From Streptococcus sp. HMSC034E03 (GTDB taxonomy: Bacteria; Bacillota; Bacilli; Lactobacillales; Streptococcaceae): DNA of 43,026 bases. Positions within the stretch are counted from its first letter, which is position 1. Each line of letters opens with the position of its first letter. The translations under genes were made by a program, and so were the position numbers. The notes under the pieces were generated by a model. The model did not search any database. It was not told the origin of the DNA and saw only the letters and a list, made by a program, of their open reading frames with translations. Positions 1 to 9,246 of this stretch are shown piece by piece. Location: contig NZ_KV804956.1 in NCBI RefSeq assembly GCF_001811505.1, positions 1 to 43,026 of the forward strand, read 5' to 3'.

Positions 1-39
1 TCTTAGTATGTTTGTCAACTGTAGTGGGTTGATGAAAAG

Positions 40-1346
40 TTATAACCTGGAGAGGACCAACTTGGTTCTCTCCTTTTTGATGTTCAAAGCAATGAGAATT
101 CTAGTTTTAAAGTTGTCAAAGTTCCGGAAGCCAAAAGCATTTCGCTTGATGACCTTGATGAGGTTATTGGTAGCCTCTAGTTTTGCGTTTGAGTAGGGCA
201 GTTCTAGTGCGTTCATAATCTTGTCCTTATCTTTCAAAAAGGTCTTAAAAACGGTTAGAAAGATAGGATTTACACAGGAAATTGTTTCTTCAATCAGATT
301 AAAGAAATGGTCTGCTTTTTTCTCTTGAAAATGAAAGAGTAATAGTTGATAGAGGTCATAGTGCTCTCTAAGTTCTTGAGAGTATGAAAGTAGCTTTTCG
401 AGAATCTCTTTATTGGTCAGGTGTGAGCGAAAGGTCGGGCGATAAAAACGTTTATCACTAAGTTTACGGCTATCCTGTTGAATGAGTTTCCAGTAACGTT
501 TTAGTGCCTCATATTCGTGAGATTTACGACCAAAACGATTCATGACTTGGATGCGAAGACGATTCATAGCTCGACTGAGAAGTTGGACAATGTGAAAGCG
601 ATCGAGAACAATTTTTACATTTTGAAGTGAAACAGTCCAGTGGACTGTTTCAGCCTGAGCCTAGAAATTCGAAAGCGAAGCTGTTTAGCTAAGGCATAGT
701 AAGGGCTAAACATATCCATGGTAATGACTTTCACGCGACTTCTCACCTTTCCAGAATAACGAAGAAAATGATTGCGAATGGTCACTTGAGTCCGCCCATC
801 CAGGATAGCTACGATCTTTCTGGAATCAAAATCCTGTGCAATGAAGCTCATCTTACCTTTCTTGAAGCTGTATTCATCCCAAGACATGTGAGTTGGAAGG
901 AAAGATAAATCTGTCTTGAATTTGAATTCTTTCAATTTACGAATGACTGTCGAAGTAGAGACAGATAGACTTTCTGCGATAGCCGTCATAGGGACTTTCT
1001 CGATTAATTTTTGAGTGATTTTCTGGTTGACGATGGTCGCGATTTGGTGATTCTTTTTGACTAAGGAAGTCTCTGCAACAGCTATTTTCCCGCAGACTTT
1101 ACAACGGAAACGGCGTTTTCTCAATCGAATGAGAGTCTTGTATCCTGCACATTCGAGGTAGGGAATTTTAGATTCTTTTTGAAAGTCATATTTAGCCATT
1201 TGTTCTTGACAGTTGTGACATTTAGGGGCAGGATAATCGAGTTTAGCGATGACTTCTTTATGCGTTCCAGCATCAAGATAATCTAAGATTATGATGTTCT
1301 TGTCTTTAATTCCGAGCAAGTTTGTGATAAAATTTAATTGTTCCAT
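40..1346 (-). pseudogene. ISL3-family transposase, disrupted
   Basis: The N-terminal part (start at 1346, MEQLNFI; an in-frame upstream ATG at 1382 lacks a ribosome binding site) carries a CxxC...CxxC zinc ribbon, a helix-turn-helix and the first two acidic residues of a DDE domain (in MSWDEYSF and ITMDMFSPY). The reading frame ends at 615 in a foreign-looking tail. The remainder resumes in another frame at about 612 (KIVLDRFHIVQ, then MNRLRIQV from 567) and ends at 40, carrying the third acidic residue in SNAKLEATNN. By comparison with the family, about 12 bases are expected between KQL and KIVLDRF but 62 are present, so a net gain of about 50 bases both shifts the frame and adds stops. No intact transposase can be made from this copy. 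Confidence 0.85.
628..652. repeat. Perfect 25-nt palindrome inside the broken transposase
   Basis: The arms TGAAACAGTCCA and TGGACTGTTTCA are exact reverse complements around a single G. It lies within the roughly 50 extra bases that separate the two halves of the transposase, so it looks like part of a small insertion and not of the IS itself. Confidence 0.8.
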
Positions 1347-1419
1347 AAGATTCTTTCTAATGATGGTTTGGTCACTTTTCATTATAGGTCTTATGGGACT
1401 TTTTTTCTACAACAAAATA

Positions 1420-1469
1420 GGCTCCATAATATCTATAGGGGATTTACCCACTACAGAAATTATAGAGCC
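1420..1469. repeat. 50-bp imperfect inverted repeat, IS terminus
   Basis: The left arm begins GGCTCCATAATATCTATAGG and the right arm, read on the minus strand, begins GGCTCTATAATTTCTGTAG. It lies 8 bases beyond the pcsB stop codon, so its hairpin would form at the 3' end of the pcsB transcript and may act as its terminator. A related copy is present at 22643-22690 just beyond the tetR stop codon. Confidence 0.7.
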
Positions 1470-1477
1470 TTTTTTCA

Positions 1478-2683
1478 TTAGTTTGAATAGATGTAAGTAA
1501 CATAACCTTCAGAAGTTGTAGTTGGGTTGAACCATCCACGTTTATTACTGATTGTACGATCTCCACCGTAGTTAGATTCAGATACCTGAATACTTGATGA
1601 TGATGAAACAGCTGTAACAACCGCTACGTGTCCATATCCTCCATCATTCCAACATGCAATCGCACCAACTTGTGGTTGAGAACCAGTACGGAATCCTGCT
1701 GCTGCAGCACTTGTAGCCCACTGCGCTCCGTTACCCCAGTAATCTCCAGCCCAAGGTGCTAACGTTTTAGCTCCCCAAGTACACTCACCTGTTGGATAAC
1801 TTGAAGCATTTGTACTATATGTTGGATGTGATGTTGTACGTGTAGCAACAGGAGTGTAGCTTGAATCATCATCTGATGATGACGAACTTGAAGTTGCTTG
1901 CACTTGTGCAGCAAATGTTGTATTTGCTGATGCTGCAACTGATTGACGTTGGCTAGTTTGTTGAGCTCGGTATGCTGCTTCTGCTTCTGCTGCCGCTTTT
2001 GCTTCTGCTTCTGCTGCTGCTTTTTGCTCCAACAAGCTCGCTTTTTCACCTTCTGCAGTAGCTTTCTCAGCCGCAAGGTTCAATTCTGCTACTTTCAATT
2101 CTGCTTGTTTTGTTGTCAAAACCTGAGCGTCGTCAGCAAGTGTTTGTTGGTTCGCAATAACTGTATTGATTGCTTCGTTGTTTGCAACTTGTTTTTCAGA
2201 GATAGCTTTCTTATCTTCTTTTTGTTGCTGCAACATTTTATTGTTTGCTGATACGATTTCACTCATAGCTGCTACACGAGAAATAGCTTCTGTAATTGAG
2301 TCAGAGTTAATAATCGTATTGATGTAGCTTGTAGCAGTTCCGTTCGTTTGTGCACTACGAGCTTGGTTTTCAAGCGATGCATTACGAGCTACGATATTTT
2401 TTGAAAGCTCTGCGATTTCACCTTCAAGTTTTTTAGATTCTTCTTGAAGTTTTTCGTTTTCAGATTGCAATTTTTCTTGCTCTGATTGAATAGCTGAAAC
2501 TTTAGTTTGAATTTCGTCTACTTGTTTTTGAGCTTCTTTCTGTTGAGCTGTCAAGTTACTAATTTTACTATCTTGAGCAGCAATTTTTTCATCTGTTGTA
2601 TTTGCTTTAACACTTGAAAGAACAGCTCCTTGTGAGACTAATACTGTACTTAACAAAAGTGATGCTAGGATTTTTTTCTTCAT
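1478..2683 (-). CDS. pcsB: PcsB, peptidoglycan hydrolase required for daughter-cell separation
   Basis: 401 residues. A Sec signal peptide (about 1-27, ending SVKA-N), a long coiled coil (about 30-225) interrupted by Ala/Glu/Lys-rich sequence, a Ser/Asp-rich linker and a C-terminal CHAP domain (about 290-401) with catalytic Cys301 (GECTWGAK) and His352 (GYGHVAVV). In pneumococcus PcsB is secreted, held inactive and switched on by the FtsEX complex at the septum; that role is family knowledge. It is transcribed alone from a promoter with a WalR box just downstream of the mreD terminator. The start is set by the signal peptide and an AAGGAG-like site 12 bases upstream. The 3' side abuts the decayed IS. 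Confidence 0.96.
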   Translation of the reverse strand: MKKKILASLLLSTVLVSQGAVLSSVKANTTDEKIAAQDSKISNLTAQQKEAQKQVDEIQTKVSAIQSEQEKLQSENEKLQEESKKLEGEIAELSKNIVARNASLENQARSAQTNGTATSYINTIINSDSITEAISRVAAMSEIVSANNKMLQQQKEDKKAISEKQVANNEAINTVIANQQTLADDAQVLTTKQAELKVAELNLAAEKATAEGEKASLLEQKAAAEAEAKAAAEAEAAYRAQQTSQRQSVAASANTTFAAQVQATSSSSSSDDDSSYTPVATRTTSHPTYSTNASSYPTGECTWGAKTLAPWAGDYWGNGAQWATSAAAAGFRTGSQPQVGAIACWNDGGYGHVAVVTAVSSSSSIQVSESNYGGDRTISNKRGWFNPTTTSEGYVTYIYSN

Positions 2684-2716
2684 AAGTGTGAATACTCCTT
2701 CTTTTAAGACAATACT

Positions 2717-2760
2717 AGTATATCAAAAAAAGGCCTAATAAATATTACGCCTTTATTACA
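2717..2760 (-). promoter_or_regulatory. pcsB promoter with WalR (VicR) box
   Basis: On the minus strand TGTAAT-AAAGG-CGTAAT (2744-2760) fits the WalR direct repeat (TGTNAN-N5-TGTNAN, one mismatch), followed by a -10 TATACT at 2717-2722. pcsB is the best-known WalRK target in pneumococcus, which supports the call. Confidence 0.75.
2724..2754 (-). terminator. mreD/mreC operon terminator
   Basis: On the minus strand AAAGGC and a TAATA segment pair with TATTA and GCCTTT, with one G-G mismatch, and are followed by a run of T. It starts about 20 bases beyond the mreD stop codon and shares its upstream arm with the WalR box of pcsB. Confidence 0.75.
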
Positions 2761-2774
2761 GTTTTGTTTCTTTC

Positions 2775-3269
2775 TTATAGATATATTTTTTCAAAAATAA
2801 ACTGGAAAACTAACATCCATAGACAGTTTAATATCATTGACGGAACTAGACTATAAACGATAAAGACTGATATACTTGCAGCAGTTAATCCAACCGCCTG
2901 AGCTAATATAAAACTACCAAATTCAAACAAGAAAGTCATCATTAAAATTGCTAATAGTCTAGTCCATCTATTTGATAGAATGATAGAATTATTTTTATAA
3001 ATGATTGCACCAATAATAACAAAAAGAAGACTGGCAATCCCTATCAAATGAAAGAAATATATATCATAGATAAGCCCTATGATTAAGCAATAAGCCAAAA
3101 ACAAATATTCGGATACTTCTATCGTCTCAAATAATAAAAAGATGAAGATAAAGTGACTCACAATTTGAAAATGTGGAAAAAAACTATTTACACATTGCCC
3201 TAAATGACTGTCTATTAAGACAACTATAGGCAAGAGCAAAAACATTCCTATCTGCTTCAACAGTCTCAT
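2775..3269 (-). CDS. mreD: MreD, rod-shape determining membrane protein
   Basis: 164 residues, almost entirely hydrophobic, with about five predicted membrane segments and no catalytic motif, typical of MreD in length and composition. It begins with ATG overlapping the mreC stop codon (ATGA), so the two are translationally coupled. In ovoid streptococci, which lack MreB, MreC and MreD guide peripheral peptidoglycan synthesis with RodZ and the RodA/PBP2b machinery. MreD sequences diverge quickly, so the assignment relies partly on the adjacent mreC. Confidence 0.93.
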   Translation of the reverse strand: MRLLKQIGMFLLLPIVVLIDSHLGQCVNSFFPHFQIVSHFIFIFLLFETIEVSEYLFLAYCLIIGLIYDIYFFHLIGIASLLFVIIGAIIYKNNSIILSNRWTRLLAILMMTFLFEFGSFILAQAVGLTAASISVFIVYSLVPSMILNCLWMLVFQFIFEKIYL

Positions 3270-4087
3270 GATGGATTCCCCACTAACTCTACGACTTTGG
3301 TATTCATTGAATCAGACTGAAGTTTGACTAACACTTCTCTTGTCAGATAGTCATTGCTATGCGTCACAGATTCGACCTCACCTACTGGAATGTCAGTAGC
3401 ATTAAAATTACCAAGACCACCAGTTACTACCTTGTCTCCTTGACTGATATCACTACTACTATTTAACTGGCTTATTTTAAGCAAGTCTTTTTCTTTGTCG
3501 TACCCAATGATAATACCATATATACTAGTAGAACCGTGCTGAATTTTAACGGAGATTTTCTCCGTATTTTCAGCGTTGGTTAATAAGTTGACCACAGTAG
3601 AGTTATCTTCAATCTTTCCCACGCTTCCAATCAGTCCCCCACCAGCAATCACAAGCATATTGCTTGTCACGCCTTGTTGAGAACCTGCATCAATTGTCAA
3701 CTCTTGTTTCCAGGTTGCAGGAGTTCTCATGATGACGTCAGAAGCAATTAACTTGGTTGCACTCAATTTTGACTTCATATCCAATAACTGACGTAGTTGC
3801 TCATTTTCTTCCTTCAAACTGTCTGCTTCATTCGTTTCCTTCTTCATCTGATAGAGTTCTTTTTTGAGAGTTTCATTCTCGTTATAGGTTCTGGTCAAAC
3901 GACCTAAATCAGATTTTACGGAAGAAAGCCATTGAAAAGGCTTTTGTACTATTCTATCGACTAATGAAATGCCATCTCCAGCTTTTGTTACAACTGCACT
4001 TGATTGTGTTGTCACTAAAAAAACGGATACTACTAATACAATGACAAATAGAACAATGATATATTTTGATTTTTTAAAACGGTTCAT
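3266..4087 (-). CDS. mreC: MreC, peripheral cell-wall synthesis scaffold
   Basis: 273 residues: short cytoplasmic N-terminus, one membrane anchor (about 10-28), a coiled coil (about 65-105, rich in Glu/Lys/Leu heptads) and two beta-rich domains outside the cell. LIASDVIMRTPATW and GLIGSVGKIEDNSTVV are recognisable MreC segments. It follows ecfT by 21 bases and overlaps mreD by 4, the last pair of the long envelope operon that begins at about 10.5 kb. MreC interacts with the PBP2b/RodA elongation complex in streptococci (family knowledge). Confidence 0.95.
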   Translation of the reverse strand: MNRFKKSKYIIVLFVIVLVVSVFLVTTQSSAVVTKAGDGISLVDRIVQKPFQWLSSVKSDLGRLTRTYNENETLKKELYQMKKETNEADSLKEENEQLRQLLDMKSKLSATKLIASDVIMRTPATWKQELTIDAGSQQGVTSNMLVIAGGGLIGSVGKIEDNSTVVNLLTNAENTEKISVKIQHGSTSIYGIIIGYDKEKDLLKISQLNSSSDISQGDKVVTGGLGNFNATDIPVGEVESVTHSNDYLTREVLVKLQSDSMNTKVVELVGNPS

Positions 4088-4108
4088 ACCTCTACCTTAT
4101 ATTACATT

Positions 4109-4903
4109 CTAAGATTTTAGCAAAAATAGAATTGCACCCAATACACAAACAAATAATAGCGCTATACTGTCTCTGTTCATCCAATTTAACTGTCGATACT
4201 GACTGCGTCCATTCCCACCTTGATACCCCCTAGCTTCCATGGCTGTAGCAAGAGAATCTGCTCTCTTCAAACTGGTAGCGAACAAAGGAATCAAAATAGG
4301 AATCATAGCCTTAACCTTTTGAATTACATTTCCTTCTCCAAAATCAACACCACGCGCCTTTTGAGCATTCATAATGCGAATCGTATCATCCATCAAGGTT
4401 GGTACAAATCGCAAACTCATAGATAACATGAGCCCAATCTCATGAACTGGAACTTTAAATCTTTTTAAAGGTCCGAGCAAGGATTCAACCGCTGTTGCCA
4501 AGCTCAATGGCATGGTTGTCAAAGTAAGCAAGGTTGAGAAAAAGATAATCAACACAAAACGACAAAAAATAATTCCTGCCTGCTCAATACCATAGCTTGT
4601 GATTTTTATAAATCCCATCTCGAACAAGACGTGACCACCAGAGATAAAAAACAGTTGAAAAAGGGTTGTAAAAGCAATCAGAAAAAACATAGATCGCAAA
4701 CCTTTTATAAAAAAAGATAAGGGAACTTCTGATAAAACGACAAATATGCCTGTTGCAATGAAGAGTATGAGATTTGTAATTGGATTATTGGCCCAAAAAG
4801 CGATGATGATCAATAAAATCATTGCTACTAACTTACTACGAGGATCTAGGCGATGAATAATCGAATTTCCTGGTATGTATCGACCTAAAATCATATTATC
4901 CAT
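4109..4903 (-). CDS. ecfT: EcfT, transmembrane component of the ECF vitamin/metal transporter
   Basis: 264 residues with about five to six hydrophobic segments and the two Ala-Arg-Gly motifs (QKARGVDF and MEARGYQG) that form the coupling helices contacting the two ATPases. In group II ECF transporters one EcfT serves many substrate-binding S proteins (riboflavin, folate, biotin, nickel/cobalt and so on), encoded elsewhere. It overlaps ecfA2 by 8 bases and shares its operon. The start ATG at 4903 ([12 protein letters not shown]) has an alternative three codons later. Confidence 0.95.
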   Translation of the reverse strand: MDNMILGRYIPGNSIIHRLDPRSKLVAMILLIIIAFWANNPITNLILFIATGIFVVLSEVPLSFFIKGLRSMFFLIAFTTLFQLFFISGGHVLFEMGFIKITSYGIEQAGIIFCRFVLIIFFSTLLTLTTMPLSLATAVESLLGPLKRFKVPVHEIGLMLSMSLRFVPTLMDDTIRIMNAQKARGVDFGEGNVIQKVKAMIPILIPLFATSLKRADSLATAMEARGYQGGNGRSQYRQLNWMNRDSIALLFVCVLGAILFLLKS

Positions 4904-5735
4904 TGATAAACTCCTTAAACTCTTCTATCGTTATCGGCAATTGTTCGAAAGAAATTCCTCTGTCAACTAGCCTTTGAGCAAATCGTGTGATTTTAGGAAC
5001 ACCCAATTGGATATCTTCCATAAACTCCAGATTTTGAAAGACAAGACCTGGTTTCCCACCCTTAACTAGTTTCCCTTTTTCCATCACATAAACTTGATCA
5101 GCAAATTCAGCCACATCATCCATAAGGTGGGTTACTAAAACAATTGTTATGCCATCTTGATGAAGCTTTTTAAACAAGGCCATCAACTCTTTCCGACCAA
5201 TTGGATCCAAACCAGCTGTTGGTTCGTCTAAGACCAGAATGCTAGGATCCATCGCCAAAATTCCAGCAATAGCAACCCTTCTCATCTGGCCACCTGAAAG
5301 TTCAAATGGACTTCGTTCAAAGAGTGATTCATCGATTCCTACTAGAGCTAGTTTTTCACGCGCAATAGCTTCTGCCTCTTCTACAGAAACTCCAAAATTT
5401 TGAGGGCCAAAAGCCACATCTTTTAGGACAGTTTCCTCAAAGATTTGATTTTCTGCAAACTGAAATACCAACCCAACTTGTTTGCGAATTTGACGAATTT
5501 GCTTATTGACGGATGTTGGTGTAATCAATGTATCAAAGACACGAACACTTCCCTCTGTAGGAACCAACAAACCATTCAAGAGTTGTAGAATTGTAGATTT
5601 CCCACTTCCTGTATGCCCAATAATGGCCGTATAGGAACCATCTTCTATGGTCAGACTCACATCTGACAAGGCTGCTGAAGCAAAGGGTGTTCCTTCCTGA
5701 TACGTATAACTAACATTGTCTAGAATAATTCCCAT
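4896..5735 (-). CDS. ecfA2: EcfA2, ECF transporter ATPase
   Basis: 279 residues, full-length ABC ATPase: Walker [10 protein letters not shown] (40-48), Q-loop FQFAENQIF, signature LSGGQMRR (146-153), Walker B ILVLDE (166-171) and H-loop VTHLMDD. It pairs with EcfA1 to drive EcfT. It overlaps ecfA1 by 16 bases upstream and ecfT by 8 downstream, so the three subunits are translationally coupled. The position as second ATPase gene and the 'AENQ' Q-loop variant match EcfA2. Confidence 0.96.
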   Translation of the reverse strand: MGIILDNVSYTYQEGTPFASAALSDVSLTIEDGSYTAIIGHTGSGKSTILQLLNGLLVPTEGSVRVFDTLITPTSVNKQIRQIRKQVGLVFQFAENQIFEETVLKDVAFGPQNFGVSVEEAEAIAREKLALVGIDESLFERSPFELSGGQMRRVAIAGILAMDPSILVLDEPTAGLDPIGRKELMALFKKLHQDGITIVLVTHLMDDVAEFADQVYVMEKGKLVKGGKPGLVFQNLEFMEDIQLGVPKITRFAQRLVDRGISFEQLPITIEEFKEFING

Positions 5736-6547
5736 AAAGCCTCCTCGAGCTCCTCCTCGGTCAGGTAGTGCTCTGGTAATTTCAAGCCACTAGTACGTAG
5801 CGAATCTTTTAATTGATTGACAAAGGGTTGATCCAAACCAATTTGATCTAAATCCGATCTAGAGAATAATTCTCTAGGCGCGCTTGTTGACTCGACCTTT
5901 CCTTTTTTCATCACCAAAACTCTGTCACTCATGGCCACCTCATCTAAATCATGCGTAATGGAGATGACTGTCATCTGGTGGTCTTGGCGAATTTTCTGGA
6001 CTATCTTAATCAATTCTAATCGTCCCTCAGGGTCCAACATACTTGTAGCCTCATCCAAAATTAAAATATCTGGTCGCAGAGCAACAACTCCTGCAATAGC
6101 TACCCTCTGCTTCTGACCTCCTGACAAGCGAGCTGGTTCCTTTTTAGCAAATTCAGCCATCCCAACCAATGATAAAGCCTCAGAAACACGTTTCTTCATC
6201 TCTTCAAGTGGGATTCCTTGATTTTCCAGTCCAAAAGCAACGTCGTCTTCAACAGTTGCTCCTACGAATTGGTTATCAGGATTTTGAAAGACCATACCAA
6301 TCTTACGTCTTTTTTCCCAGACATTTTCTGGAGTTAGGCAATCACCGTCTATCCAAATTTCTCCAGATTCAGCCTCGAGCAAACCATCAATCAAGCGAAC
6401 TGTCGTTGATTTTCCACTACCATTATGACCAACGATTGACAACCATTCTCCACGTTTCACGTGAAACGAAATGTTATGAACATCATAATGTTCTTGATCT
6501 GCCTGATATCGAAAAGACAGGTCTTTTATCTCAATAATCGATTCCAT
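5720..6547 (-). CDS. ecfA1: EcfA1, ECF transporter ATPase
   Basis: 275 residues with Walker [10 protein letters not shown] (40-48), Q-loop [10 protein letters not shown] (88-97, the EcfA1-type form), signature LSGGQKQR (141-148), Walker B ILILDE (161-166) and H-loop ITHDLDE. It forms the ATPase heterodimer with EcfA2. It starts 2 bases after the pgsA stop codon. The segment encoding SFHVKRGEW contains a parS-like palindrome (6453-6468), apparently tolerated within the coding sequence. Confidence 0.96.
   Translation of the reverse strand: MESIIEIKDLSFRYQADQEHYDVHNISFHVKRGEWLSIVGHNGSGKSTTVRLIDGLLEAESGEIWIDGDCLTPENVWEKRRKIGMVFQNPDNQFVGATVEDDVAFGLENQGIPLEEMKKRVSEALSLVGMAEFAKKEPARLSGGQKQRVAIAGVVALRPDILILDEATSMLDPEGRLELIKIVQKIRQDHQMTVISITHDLDEVAMSDRVLVMKKGKVESTSAPRELFSRSDLDQIGLDQPFVNQLKDSLRTSGLKLPEHYLTEEELEEALWELF
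6453..6468. promoter_or_regulatory. parS-like ParB binding site inside ecfA1
   Basis: CGTTTCACGTGAAACG is a perfect palindrome and matches the parS consensus TGTTTCACGTGAAACA at all 14 inner positions. It is about 22 kb left of the dnaA region, in the usual origin-proximal zone. ParB is encoded at 27455. Confidence 0.9.
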
Positions 6548-6549
6548 AT

Positions 6550-7089
6550 CTAACGAAAGGTTCCTTTAAACAAATATGCGCTTCCCTTGAAATAATCATA
6601 ACCAGAATAAACTGTGAAGAACAAGGCAATATAAAGAGTTATCTGACCAAGCACATTCCAGTGAAGTAGCAAGAATATAATCGCAAACATCTGACTAAAT
6701 GTCTTGATTTTTCCAGGCATAGCAGCAGCTAGAACAGTACCTCCTGTTTCAACTAAGAGCAAGCGTAAACCGGTGACAGCAAGTTCACGACAAATAATTA
6801 TTGCTACCACCCAAGCTGGTGCCATCTTTAGACCGACCAACATGATAAAGGCTGACATGACCAATAATTTATCAGCCATTGGATCTGCAAACTTTCCGAA
6901 ATTACTAACCACTTGCCATTTTCTAGCTAAATAACCATCTAGATAGTCAGTGATACTTGCAATAGCAAAAATAACTGCTGCTATTTTATGTAACACAGGA
7001 GATTGTCCAAATGATAGAAGGAGAACAAAAATCGGAATAAATAAAATTCTACCAAGCGTCAGTATGTTAGGAATATTTTCTTTTTTCAT
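6550..7089 (-). CDS. pgsA: PgsA, CDP-diacylglycerol-glycerol-3-phosphate 3-phosphatidyltransferase
   Basis: 179 residues from the chosen start (MKKENIPNILT). It makes phosphatidylglycerol phosphate, the first committed step to the main anionic membrane lipid. The CDP-alcohol phosphotransferase motif DGxxARx8GxxxDxxxD is complete in DGYLARKWQVVSNFG plus KFADPMAD, and four or more membrane segments are visible. An upstream in-frame ATG at 7131 lies inside rodZ and lacks a good ribosome binding site, whereas AAGGAT precedes the ATG at 7089. It follows rodZ by 11 bases and precedes ecfA1 by 2. Confidence 0.95.
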   Translation of the reverse strand: MKKENIPNILTLGRILFIPIFVLLLSFGQSPVLHKIAAVIFAIASITDYLDGYLARKWQVVSNFGKFADPMADKLLVMSAFIMLVGLKMAPAWVVAIIICRELAVTGLRLLLVETGGTVLAAAMPGKIKTFSQMFAIIFLLLHWNVLGQITLYIALFFTVYSGYDYFKGSAYLFKGTFR

Positions 7090-7100
7090 ATTATCCTTCC

Positions 7101-7925
7101 TTAGTTTGAACTTAATGTTAGAGTAATCCAACCAGTTTGACCAGTTAATTTTGAAGTGTCAATTTCCTTATTATCAATTTTCACCGATACTCCTTTAACA
7201 ACACCCAATGTTATGGTTACTGGAGATCCTTTAGAGATGGTTGTTTTGGCTATTTTATTATTAGGTTCAAGAGTCACTCCTCCTGCTAAATCAGTATCCG
7301 AAACACTAATCCAGCTTGTTGCATCTGTTACAGATAATTGAAGCTCCGCAGAATCTTTAGATGTCTTATATTCCACTGATAAAGCATCTCCCTGACCTGA
7401 AACAGTCAAAGTAGTTGCCTCACTCGAACTTGATGAACTAGTAGCTTGACTACTACTTGATGCTACACTACTAGAGCTACTTGTTGAACTCACAACACTA
7501 TAGGTTGCTGCAGAAGACGCAGTTGGTTGAGTTTGAATATAATTCCACACATAGTAGGTTACAAAAATTAAAATTGATAAAGAAAAAAGAACAAAGTAAA
7601 ATAGCGGGAGAAATGAATTTTTCTTGCGATTAGATCGTCTACGTCCTGAAAGTTCAATCTCATCTACATCAACTTCTTCATAAGTAATCATACTACCTGA
7701 ATCATAGGCATCTAGAACAATATGTTCATCTAATTCAACTGCCCAAGCATACTTTCTCAAAAATGAACGAGCATAAAAAGTACTCGGTAGTTTGTCAAAA
7801 TCATCTGACTCCATTGCCTCCAACAAATCCAGCTGAATATCTGTCTTTCTATGCAATTCCTCTAAGCTCAGTCCTTGGTTAATTCTTGCAAGACGTAAGA
7901 CCTCACCAATTGTTTTTTTTCTCAT
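7101..7925 (-). CDS. rodZ: RodZ-like membrane protein with N-terminal helix-turn-helix
   Basis: 274 residues from MRKKTIGEVL; GAAGGA lies 9 bases before this ATG, whereas the ATG at 7934 abuts it too closely. A Xre-type helix-turn-helix (about 1-70, IGEVLRLARINQGLSLEEL), a basic stretch, one membrane segment (about 103-122), a Ser/Thr-rich linker (about 135-170) and a C-terminal beta domain (DUF4115) are visible. RodZ supports peripheral wall growth with MreC/MreD and related proteins. It sits 37 bases downstream of the M16 gene. Confidence 0.93.
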   Translation of the reverse strand: MRKKTIGEVLRLARINQGLSLEELHRKTDIQLDLLEAMESDDFDKLPSTFYARSFLRKYAWAVELDEHIVLDAYDSGSMITYEEVDVDEIELSGRRRSNRKKNSFLPLFYFVLFSLSILIFVTYYVWNYIQTQPTASSAATYSVVSSTSSSSSVASSSSQATSSSSSSEATTLTVSGQGDALSVEYKTSKDSAELQLSVTDATSWISVSDTDLAGGVTLEPNNKIAKTTISKGSPVTITLGVVKGVSVKIDNKEIDTSKLTGQTGWITLTLSSN

Positions 7926-7962
7926 ACTTAACATTCCTTCTTTCTAGTGTATTTTCTAGCGA

Positions 7963-9246
7963 TTATATCGGGAAAATTGTACAATCAACCATATCGCTAT
8001 TATTTATCAAATCATGTCCAGCCTCTAGAACATCTTCTAAAGTAATTTCCTGCAAAAGTTTAGGAAGGTCAAACAGGGTAGAACCTGTATCGGTTGGATG
8101 ATACTGAGTAGCAATATATTCTAAGGAATCCATACTATGAAGAAATTCCCCATACATCTCAGTTTTTACAATATCCAAGTGATCCTCAGTGACATCCTCA
8201 TCTTTCATAAAATTACGAATAGCTTTACGAAATTGATGAGAAAGTGCCACAGGTTCCTTTGTATCCATTGTTAATATCACAAAATGGAAACGAGGATCAA
8301 CTTCTATTTCTAGAGACAGGGAAGCATCCAGTTTACCAGACTCATATAATCTTTGAAATCTTTGTGAAGTCCAACCAAACATCATTGTAAACAACAATTT
8401 CAATAAAAGATGATAACGATATTGATCTCGATTTCCGATTTCTTTATTCCCTCTAATACCGATCGCTAATTTGGGAGAAGCAACGTCCATCCGTAAACTT
8501 TCAGTAGTCTTTACAGGATGTAAAGATATTTGTTCTCTTTTAAACTCATATTTTTTTTCTTGCGGATAAGATTTCTTAGCAAAATAATCTTCAAGCCGTT
8601 CAAAATCAAAATTCCCCACTAAAAAGATATTACTATTGACAGGTCTGTAAAACTCTTTAAAGTTCTCTTCTAAATCCTCCAAACAAATAGCATCAATAGA
8701 GTTTTCACTACCAACAATATCTGAAGCTAAAGGACTTTCAGGATAGAGATTTGCCAAAGTCTTGAAAAATAGACAAGAATCTGGATCATCCTGATACATC
8801 TCTCTTTCCTGTTGAATGATATCCTTTTCGCGCTCCACAGATTCTTCAGTCATATTGAAAGTAGTGACAAGTTCTTCTAGCAAATCTAAACACTCTAGAA
8901 CATTTTCAGAAGTCGAGAAAAGATAGTTAGTGTTCGTAAAGCTCGTAAAGGCGTTACTTTCAGCCCCTAGCTCTGTAAAAGCTGCCATAACATCTCCAGA
9001 ATCTTCTCGTTCAAAAAGCTTATGTTCTAAGAAATGAGCGATCCCTTGAGGATATTTTTGTAAGCCCTTATCATCTACTGTAAACCTTGTGTCAACAGAA
9101 CCGACTTGGACACTCACAACTCCATAAACCTCGTTAAAGTCCTTTTTAGGTAGTAAAGTAACTGTCAAACCATTTTCTAAGCTAGTTTGATACAAAGTTT
9201 CTTTTACAGCAGGATAATATTTCTTTTGAAAAGTAGGTCTGGTCAT
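7963..9246 (-). CDS. M16 family zinc peptidase (YmfH-like), catalytic member
   Basis: 427 residues. The inverted zinc motif HxxEH is present as HFLEH (71-75), with a further acidic stretch (EREKDIIQQERE) about 70 residues on that would supply the third ligand, so the active site looks intact. The C-terminal half is the second M16 fold. It overlaps the next gene upstream, an M16 paralogue without the motif, by 4 bases, so the two probably form a catalytic/non-catalytic heterodimer as other split M16 enzymes do (inference). Substrate unknown. Confidence 0.9.
   Translation of the reverse strand: MTRPTFQKKYYPAVKETLYQTSLENGLTVTLLPKKDFNEVYGVVSVQVGSVDTRFTVDDKGLQKYPQGIAHFLEHKLFEREDSGDVMAAFTELGAESNAFTSFTNTNYLFSTSENVLECLDLLEELVTTFNMTEESVEREKDIIQQEREMYQDDPDSCLFFKTLANLYPESPLASDIVGSENSIDAICLEDLEENFKEFYRPVNSNIFLVGNFDFERLEDYFAKKSYPQEKKYEFKREQISLHPVKTTESLRMDVASPKLAIGIRGNKEIGNRDQYRYHLLLKLLFTMMFGWTSQRFQRLYESGKLDASLSLEIEVDPRFHFVILTMDTKEPVALSHQFRKAIRNFMKDEDVTEDHLDIVKTEMYGEFLHSMDSLEYIATQYHPTDTGSTLFDLPKLLQEITLEDVLEAGHDLINNSDMVDCTIFPI

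Larger units (their letters stand above)
19..1469 (-). mobile_element. Decayed ISL3-family (IS1167-like) insertion sequence
   Basis: The element consists of a broken ISL3-type transposase on the minus strand and matching ends. The 11-mer CTGTAGTGGGT lies at 19-29 and its reverse complement at 1446-1456, on either side of the transposase. The right end is embedded in a 50-bp imperfect inverted repeat (1420-1469) starting and ending GGCTC/GAGCC. The outer part of the left end is not recognisable, so that end may be truncated or diverged. It sits directly 3' of pcsB, where pneumococcus carries rpsB (from memory of that genome). The family call rests on transposase resemblance; exact boundaries and target duplication were not established. 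Confidence 0.75.

Noticed and set aside
1759-2076. Long Gln/Lys-rich frame inside pcsB
   Set aside because: A shadow of the repetitive Ala/Glu-rich coiled-coil codons of pcsB in another frame; no start signal of its own.
3104-3113. Possible ComX cin-box (TCCGAATA on the minus strand)
   Set aside because: Internal to mreD, lacks the T-rich context, and no gene start follows at the right distance.
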